Below are positions 7,345-10,427 of a stretch of 10,427 nt of DNA, piece after piece. Every line of letters starts with the position of its first letter. Position 1 is the stretch's first letter. The translations under genes and the position numbers were made by a program. The notes below the pieces were generated by a model, which ran no database searches, was not told the origin of the DNA, and worked only from the letters and a program-made list of their open reading frames with translations. The DNA comes from Thaumarchaeota archaeon S13. Lineage in GTDB: Archaea; Thermoproteota; Nitrososphaeria; Nitrososphaerales; Nitrosopumilaceae. Where the stretch lies: the NCBI GenBank assembly GCA_003724275.1, contig RHFA01000062.1:1-10427 (forward strand). The letters run 5' to 3'.

Positions 7345-8327
7345 GCGCGCCGGAGCGTCTCGTCGTACTTGCGCCTCTTTTCCGGGTCCGAGAGCACGCC
7401 GTACGCGCGCGTGATGCGCTCGATCATGGCGTCGTTGCCGGCGTGCTCGGCGGCGAGGCGCGTGTAGCGCTCGCGGACCTCCGGCGTCGAGGCCGCCCTG
7501 CCGAGGCCCAGCGTCCCATAGTGGTCTGGAGCCGGGGGCGGCGGCGCCGGAGGCGGCGCGGCGTCCTGTGCCCCGCCCGAAAAGCCCACCGTGCGCGGCG
7601 GGCCGTCATCGCCCGGCGGGCGCGGAACCCACGCGTCCTCTGAAAACCGGACCGTGCGCGGGGTGCCGCCGTCGCGCGGCGGGCCCGGGCCGTCTGCGGC
7701 CTGCGGCGCGCCGGCGTCTGCGTGCCCTCCGGGCGCCGCCTGGCCGTCGCGCGCGTCCTGCCCGCCTGCAGAGTACTCGCCGTCGCGCGGGACGGCGTCA
7801 AGGTCGCCTACGTCGCTGTCCGGCTCTGGCGCCTCTGGCCGCCTCGAGGCGCGCACGTGCTTGAAGACCATAAACCCTATGATGATGGCAATGAGAATAT
7901 AGTTCACCGGCGGCGCGAGGGCCTTTGTCACATAGCCGACCTTTGGCACGATGTGCATGACCTTGCCGATGTACTTGTCCTCGGTTATGGGAAAGTCCGT
8001 GCCCGGTATCGATATCTGGTTTGCGTCCCCGCGCGTGCGCAGCGTGCGCGGGTCATCTGATATCACCTCGACGACCCTGTGGACTATGACCTTGTCTGCC
8101 CCGTCTGGCCGGTCAAAGACGATAATGTCGCCCACGGAGACGGCCTCTATGGGGTCGTGGCCCTGTACGAGCAGTATGTCGTTGACCTCGAGGGCCGGCA
8201 CCATGCTCCCGCTGGCCACGACGTAGAACGGGTAGGGCGTCCCAAAGGCCGCATACATGGCGACCCACCCGACGAGGAGCATCGCGCCGGCCACGGCGAG
8301 CTCGGTGACTATCTTGTTCCTTGCCAA
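7341..8327 (-). CDS. Signal peptidase I (archaeal/ER Sec11 type) with C-terminal degenerate J domain
   Basis: 328 residues. It cleaves signal peptides from exported proteins on the outer face of the membrane. A first membrane segment (about 7-28) precedes the catalytic domain: Ser41 in SGSMVPAL, His83 in VIVHRVVE (His instead of the bacterial Lys, marking the archaeal/ER type), and Asp101 in TRGDAN with Asp111 nearby. A second membrane segment (about 142-156, YILIAIIIGFMVF) should return the chain to the cytoplasm. A Gly/Ala/Pro/Asp-rich linker (about 160-267) then leads to residues 268-326, which fit a J domain: DHYGTLGLGRAAS, a basic helix, and ITRAYGVLSDPEKRRKYDETL. The HPD tripeptide needed to stimulate Hsp70 is replaced by His295-Ala-Gly. 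Typical archaeal signal peptidases stop soon after the second membrane segment, so the tail is unusual. The start is TTG 8327, about 31 bases after a TATA-like box. Confidence 0.9.
   Translation of the reverse strand: MARNKIVTELAVAGAMLLVGWVAMYAAFGTPYPFYVVASGSMVPALEVNDILLVQGHDPIEAVSVGDIIVFDRPDGADKVIVHRVVEVISDDPRTLRTRGDANQISIPGTDFPITEDKYIGKVMHIVPKVGYVTKALAPPVNYILIAIIIGFMVFKHVRASRRPEAPEPDSDVGDLDAVPRDGEYSAGGQDARDGQAAPGGHADAGAPQAADGPGPPRDGGTPRTVRFSEDAWVPRPPGDDGPPRTVGFSGGAQDAAPPPAPPPPAPDHYGTLGLGRAASTPEVRERYTRLAAEHAGNDAMIERITRAYGVLSDPEKRRKYDETLRRA
7344..7526 (-). other. Degenerate J (DnaJ-like) domain encoded at the 3' end of the signal peptidase gene
   Basis: Encodes residues 268-328. The J-domain pattern is seen as a YxxLGL start, a helix with RERYTRLAAEHA and an AYxVLSDPEKRRKYD end; HPD reads HAG. 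Given the two membrane segments, it should face the cytoplasm. Co-chaperone activity is doubtful without HPD. Confidence 0.75.
7557..7682 (-). repeat. Tandem 21-residue repeat in the signal peptidase linker
   Basis: PPRDGGTPRTVRFSEDAWV and PPGDDGPPRTVGFSGGAQD are two consecutive 63-base copies in the linker between the second membrane segment and the J-like domain. PPAPPPPAP follows. It looks like a recent duplication of a disordered tether with a conserved PRTVxFS core. Confidence 0.75.
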
Positions 8328-8354
8328 CGCTGCCGCGCGGGCCGCGGCATGGCA

Positions 8355-8362
8355 ACATAAAC
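8355..8362 (-). promoter_or_regulatory. TATA-like box of the signal peptidase gene
   Basis: Reads GTTTATGT on the minus strand, in the 58-base gap after the zinc-ribbon gene, about 31 bases before TTG 8327. It suggests the signal peptidase has its own promoter and is not only read through from upstream. Confidence 0.55.
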
Positions 8363-8385
8363 ATTGCTAGGGGGCCGCGGCGGGG

Positions 8386-9126
8386 CTAGAGGGCCTTGCC
8401 GCACTGCTCGCAGAACTTTGAGGCCGCCTTGTTGGCAAAGCCGCACGAGGCGCACGCGCCTGGGGCCTGCGCGGGCGCGGGCGCCGGGGCGGAGCCCCCT
8501 GCGGCGCCGAGGACGACAATCTCGCCGACGGTGCCCACGCGGCTCCAGGGCACGTTTGAGGACGAGCCGTCTGGCGCCTCGACGGTCAGCACGAGCGAGC
8601 CGGACGCCGAGTCGACGCCGACCTGCCTTGCCGTGCCCACCATGACGGCGCGCTCGTCATATACGGCCATGCCGGCGATCGAGCTGACGTCGGCGGCCTG
8701 CGGGGGCGCGGATCCCTGCGGTGGCGGCGCGCCGGGCGGCACGGATTCCGGCGGCGCCTGCGGGGGCGCCCCCATGGGCCGCGCGAGGCCGGCGTCGGCG
8801 CCCTCGTTGGGCTTGTGGAACACGCGGTACTCGGCTATGGGCGACTCGCATGCGGTGCAGACGTACTGGCCGCGCTCTACGAGCACGAGGTTCTCCGAGA
8901 CTGGCTCGTTTGGCTCCTCGTGGTCTATGCGCGGGCAGCCCTCGTAGGCCTTTTCGCACGCGTTGCAGTGGTATGACGAGACCAAGGCCTCCGGGAGGCG
9001 GCCGATCGGGGCAAGGAACAGGTCAGGGCCGCCGAGGTTGCCCTTTTGCTGCAGGTCGTCGCCGATGGTCGCCATGACAAACCCGCCGGACCCGCGGAGC
9101 TTTTTGAGCCTCTGGTCGGCGCTCAC
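8386..9126 (-). CDS. Zinc-ribbon / PRC-barrel / zinc-ribbon protein
   Basis: 246 residues from GTG 9126, no signal peptide or membrane segment, so cytoplasmic. The N-terminal half holds GSGGFVMATIGDDLQQKGNL and a Cys-rich module: CNAC (Cys54, 57), a further Cys64, and CTAC (Cys90, 93), probably one zinc site. A Pro/Gly/Ala linker (about 116-145) leads to a PRC-barrel-like domain (about 146-206) with SIAGMAVYDERAVMVGTARQ, LVLTVEAPDG and VPWSRVGTVGEIVVLG. After a second Ala/Pro linker comes a compact zinc ribbon, CASCG...FCEQCG (Cys225, 228, 239, 242). PRC barrels bind RNA, protein or other partners (RimM, photosynthetic reaction centre, CdvA), so an adaptor role in RNA or protein complexes is inference. 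GTG 9126 is chosen because it lies about 28 bases after a TATA-like box; a longer frame to 9192 would include the box. Confidence 0.8.
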   Translation of the reverse strand: MSADQRLKKLRGSGGFVMATIGDDLQQKGNLGGPDLFLAPIGRLPEALVSSYHCNACEKAYEGCPRIDHEEPNEPVSENLVLVERGQYVCTACESPIAEYRVFHKPNEGADAGLARPMGAPPQAPPESVPPGAPPPQGSAPPQAADVSSIAGMAVYDERAVMVGTARQVGVDSASGSLVLTVEAPDGSSSNVPWSRVGTVGEIVVLGAAGGSAPAPAPAQAPGACASCGFANKAASKFCEQCGKAL

Positions 9127-9150
9127 GTCGGGCGGCGCGAGGCGGGCCGC

Positions 9151-9158
9151 ATTTAAGT
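9151..9158 (-). promoter_or_regulatory. TATA-like box of the zinc-ribbon/PRC-barrel gene
   Basis: Reads ACTTAAAT on the minus strand, centre about 28 bases before GTG 9126. It decides that start over the longer open frame. Confidence 0.6.
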
Positions 9159-9340
9159 ATATTCTGCAGGCGGGGCGGCCCCCAGGGGCCAAGGCAATGC
9201 CCAGTCAGGCGGGCCGGGCCGCTGCCCCCGTGCCCGCCGGGGCGGCCGCACTTAAAGGCGAGGGCGCAGGGGCTAATAGGAATCCGGGCAATTGTTATCA
9301 ACCCTGGCGCCCCCCTCCGGCGGCCGGGACAGACTGCAAG

Positions 9341-9348
9341 GTATTTAG
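9341..9348 (+). promoter_or_regulatory. TATA-like box of the thioredoxin gene
   Basis: GTATTTAG, centre about 29 bases before ATG 9374, consistent with a very short leader. Confidence 0.6.
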
Positions 9349-9373
9349 CCCCGCGTTTTTGCGCCCGCCGCCG

Positions 9374-9700
9374 ATGGCAGTCAAGAACGTCGAGGACGCC
9401 CAGGCTTGGGAGAGCGAGGTCCTCAAGTCGCCCGTGCCCGTCTTTGTGGACTTTTGGGCAGAGTGGTGCGGCCCGTGCCGCATGGTCGGGCCCGTCGTCG
9501 ACGAGCTCTCCGGCGAGTATGGCGATAGCGTCAAGTTCGTCAAGGTGAACGTCGACAAGGCCAACGAGATCGCCTCTAGGTACAGCGTCTACAGCATACC
9601 CACGATGGCCGTGTTTCGCGACGGCAAGATCGTCACGCAGCAGGTCGGCGCGGCCTCAAAGGACTCGCTCAAGTCCACGATAGACTCGGCGATAGCCTAG
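9374..9700 (+). CDS. Thioredoxin
   Basis: 108 residues, the normal length of a single-domain cytoplasmic thioredoxin, which reduces protein disulfides by dithiol exchange. The active site is FWAEWCGPCRM, with Cys32 and Cys35 in the same positions as in Escherichia coli, the buried Asp26 (FVDFWAEW), the FVKVNVDKANEIASRY strand-helix, and the cis-proline motif SIPTMAVF with Pro before Thr. ATG 9374 fits the family start (MAVKNVEDAQAWESEVL) and the TATA-like box; the frame is open further upstream but that part is Pro/Gly-rich and covers the promoter. It is a single-gene transcript, followed four bases after the stop by a hairpin and T run. Its reductase partner is not in the window. Confidence 0.95.
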   Translation: MAVKNVEDAQAWESEVLKSPVPVFVDFWAEWCGPCRMVGPVVDELSGEYGDSVKFVKVNVDKANEIASRYSVYSIPTMAVFRDGKIVTQQVGAASKDSLKSTIDSAIA

Positions 9701-9703
9701 GCC

Positions 9704-9728
9704 GGCCGGTCGCAAGCGGCCTTTTTTT
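9704..9728 (+). terminator. Hairpin plus seven-T terminator after thioredoxin
   Basis: GGCCG (9704-9708) pairs with CGGCC (9717-9721) around an eight-base loop, followed directly by seven T at 9722-9728. Archaeal RNA polymerase stops at oligo-T tracts, so the T run is likely the active element and the hairpin an addition. Confidence 0.7.
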
Positions 9729-9792
9729 GACGACTCCTAGCCAGTGCTGAGGCGAAGGCTGGCGGTGCCCCTGGTGCTGCCCCCGGATCCCA

Positions 9793-9818
9793 AAAGGCGG
9801 CCCGGCCGATAGGCCGGG
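9793..9818 (-). terminator. Possible terminator downstream of the retropepsin-like gene
   Basis: A perfect seven-base inverted repeat, CCCGGCC (9801-9807) and GGCCGGG (9812-9818), is separated by four bases. On the minus strand it lies about 20 bases after the TGA at 9839 and is followed by CCGCCTTTT. The T run is short and not directly after the stem, so termination is only possible; a structured RNA end is the alternative. Confidence 0.4.
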
Positions 9819-9838
9819 AGGAAACGGGCACCGGCGCC

Positions 9839-10234
9839 TCACTCCCGCGCGCTCGGCTCCATGGCGCCAGTGGCGCCGGGCATGTCCATGGTGATCCTGA
9901 AGTCCTCCAGCACGTCCCGCCCAGGGATGGCGCCAGTTCCGCCTCTCTCGCATTCTGGCCCCATGTCAGGCGAATAGGCCGCGGCGCGTGCAGTCCTGCC
10001 GCACATGTCGATGTGGCCAAGGTATGACCTCACGGCTCCCCTGTGGCTTCGGTGGACATGCCTGGCCCTAGCGCTGTCTCCGGCAAATTTGCCTGCGCGA
10101 TCGCAGGTTTGCGCGTCGACGCACGTGCCACTGGAGCCCGAGTCTACGAAGCCTAGAAGCTCCTGATCGGGATTACCAAGCAGAGTGCACCTTGCAATAA
10201 ACTTGCCACGTATTACCTGGAGCGGCAGGATCAT
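9839..10234 (-). CDS. Retropepsin-like (clan AA) aspartic protease-family protein
   Basis: 131 residues. The pattern is that of small single-domain retropepsin-like proteins found in archaea and bacteria: a leading strand (LPLQVIRGKFIARCTLLG), the active-site loop GFVDSGSSGT with Asp31-Ser-Gly in place of the commoner Asp-Thr-Gly, and the closing IPGRDVLEDFRITMDMP, matching the LGRDFLxxFxxxxD end of the family. Such proteins would act as dimers, with one Asp from each chain. The middle part (about 45-85) is Arg/His-rich and poorly matched. ATG 10234 overlaps the stop of the upstream gene as ATGA, which fixes the start and implies translational coupling; an in-frame extension to 10357 would run out of frame through that gene. 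Substrate unknown, protease activity unproven. Confidence 0.7.
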   Translation of the reverse strand: MILPLQVIRGKFIARCTLLGNPDQELLGFVDSGSSGTCVDAQTCDRAGKFAGDSARARHVHRSHRGAVRSYLGHIDMCGRTARAAAYSPDMGPECERGGTGAIPGRDVLEDFRITMDMPGATGAMEPSARE

Positions 10235-10427
10235 TCCCCTAACCACGGGATGCCTACGCCGTACGTGTAAAAGAACGACGCCCTGTCGGGGTGTGCCTTC
10301 ATGGCCTTTACGGCAGCCTCGTACGGCGTCTTGCCCACAAACACCTCGCCGGCGCACATTGCGATGGTCTGCTTTGGGTACCTTGCGACTAGCTCCTCTT
10401 CCCTGGCCTCGAACAGTTTTCTCTGCT
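10231..10427 (-). CDS. DUF5678-like small protein, C-terminal part (5' end outside window)
   Basis: The last 64 codons are visible, ending at TGA 10231-10233. The sequence EELVARYPKQTIAMCAGEVF, followed by VGKTPYEAAVKAMKAHPDR and ASFFYTYGVGIPWL, follows the DUF5678 layout: an acidic helix, YPxxxIAxxxGEVx strands, a helix starting after a small T-P/EA turn, and a final hydrophobic strand. The family has no known function. It overlaps the retropepsin-like gene by four bases (ATGA), so the two are made together. I am fairly sure this frame is real, because the alternative overlapping frame has no recognisable pattern before the protease start; the family name is from memory. Confidence 0.7.
   Translation of the reverse strand, partial: QRKLFEAREEELVARYPKQTIAMCAGEVFVGKTPYEAAVKAMKAHPDRASFFYTYGVGIPWLGE

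Larger units (their letters stand above)
9127..9373. other. Divergent intergenic region between zinc-ribbon and thioredoxin genes
   Basis: This 247-base gap holds the minus-strand TATA-like box at 9151-9158 and the plus-strand one at 9341-9348. A third, almost palindromic ACTTAAAG at 9250-9257 has no matched gene. Around 9271-9300 the sequence is less GC-rich than its surroundings. No tRNA or convincing coding frame was recognised. Confidence 0.6.

Noticed and set aside
7344..7526. Active Hsp70 co-chaperone function for the J-like domain
   Set aside because: The HPD tripeptide essential for Hsp70 stimulation is HAG here, so only a J-like fold is claimed.
8963..9373. Open frame extending thioredoxin upstream by over 130 codons
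   Set aside because: It overlaps the zinc-ribbon gene and the promoter, and its sequence is composition-driven; thioredoxin starts at ATG 9374.
9669..10020. Two further minus-strand open frames near the thioredoxin terminator
   Set aside because: They cross the terminator hairpins and overlap the retropepsin-like gene out of frame without any family pattern.
10235..10357. In-frame extension of the retropepsin-like protein
   Set aside because: It runs out of frame through the DUF5678-like gene, is Arg/Cys-rich with no family pattern, and the ATGA overlap gives a better start.
1..10427. CRISPR arrays, insertion sequences, tRNA or rRNA genes
   Set aside because: No regularly spaced direct repeats, transposase motifs, cloverleaf-like sequences or rRNA segments were recognised.

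Overview
The window looks like a GC-rich ammonia-oxidising archaeon (Thaumarchaeota/Nitrososphaerota), most likely a marine Group I.1a lineage of the Cenarchaeum type. Four things point there. It holds two enzymes of the thaumarchaeal 3-hydroxypropionate/4-hydroxybutyrate (HP/HB) carbon-fixation cycle: an ADP-forming acyl-CoA synthetase and a 4-hydroxybutyryl-CoA dehydratase. It holds secreted proteins with a C-terminal PEFG sorting tail. It encodes an archaeal/ER-type Ser-His-Asp signal peptidase. TATA-like boxes lie about 27-33 bases before GTG, ATG or TTG starts, as expected for leaderless or nearly leaderless transcripts. The species call is inference from gene content and base composition; no search was run.

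Layout: (i) 2-979 (+) holds the end of one PEFG-CTERM surface protein followed at once by a complete second one. (ii) 1041-3152 (+) encodes a 703-residue ADP-forming acyl-CoA synthetase, probably the 4-hydroxybutyrate-activating enzyme. (iii) 3149-5647 (-) encodes a large secreted protein with two MAM-like jelly-roll repeats. (iv) 5809-7344 (+) encodes 4-hydroxybutyryl-CoA dehydratase. (v) 7341-8327 (-) encodes a signal peptidase I fused through a low-complexity linker to a degenerate J domain. (vi) 8386-9126 (-) encodes a zinc-ribbon / PRC-barrel / zinc-ribbon protein. (vii) 9374-9700 (+) encodes a thioredoxin with an intrinsic-type terminator. (viii) 9839-10427 (-) holds a coupled pair: the end of a small DUF5678-like protein and a retropepsin-like aspartic protease, overlapping by ATGA.

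Functionally, the synthetase and dehydratase catalyse consecutive steps (4-hydroxybutyrate to 4-hydroxybutyryl-CoA to crotonyl-CoA). They are separated here only by the opposite-strand secreted-protein gene. Several other genes concern the cell surface: PEFG proteins, the MAM-like protein and the signal peptidase that could process them. Both convergent gene pairs share a CTAG tetranucleotide as interlocked stop codons. The strongest candidates for something undescribed are the signal peptidase-J-like fusion, the MAM-like secreted protein lying between two carbon-fixation genes, and the DUF5678/retropepsin couple.
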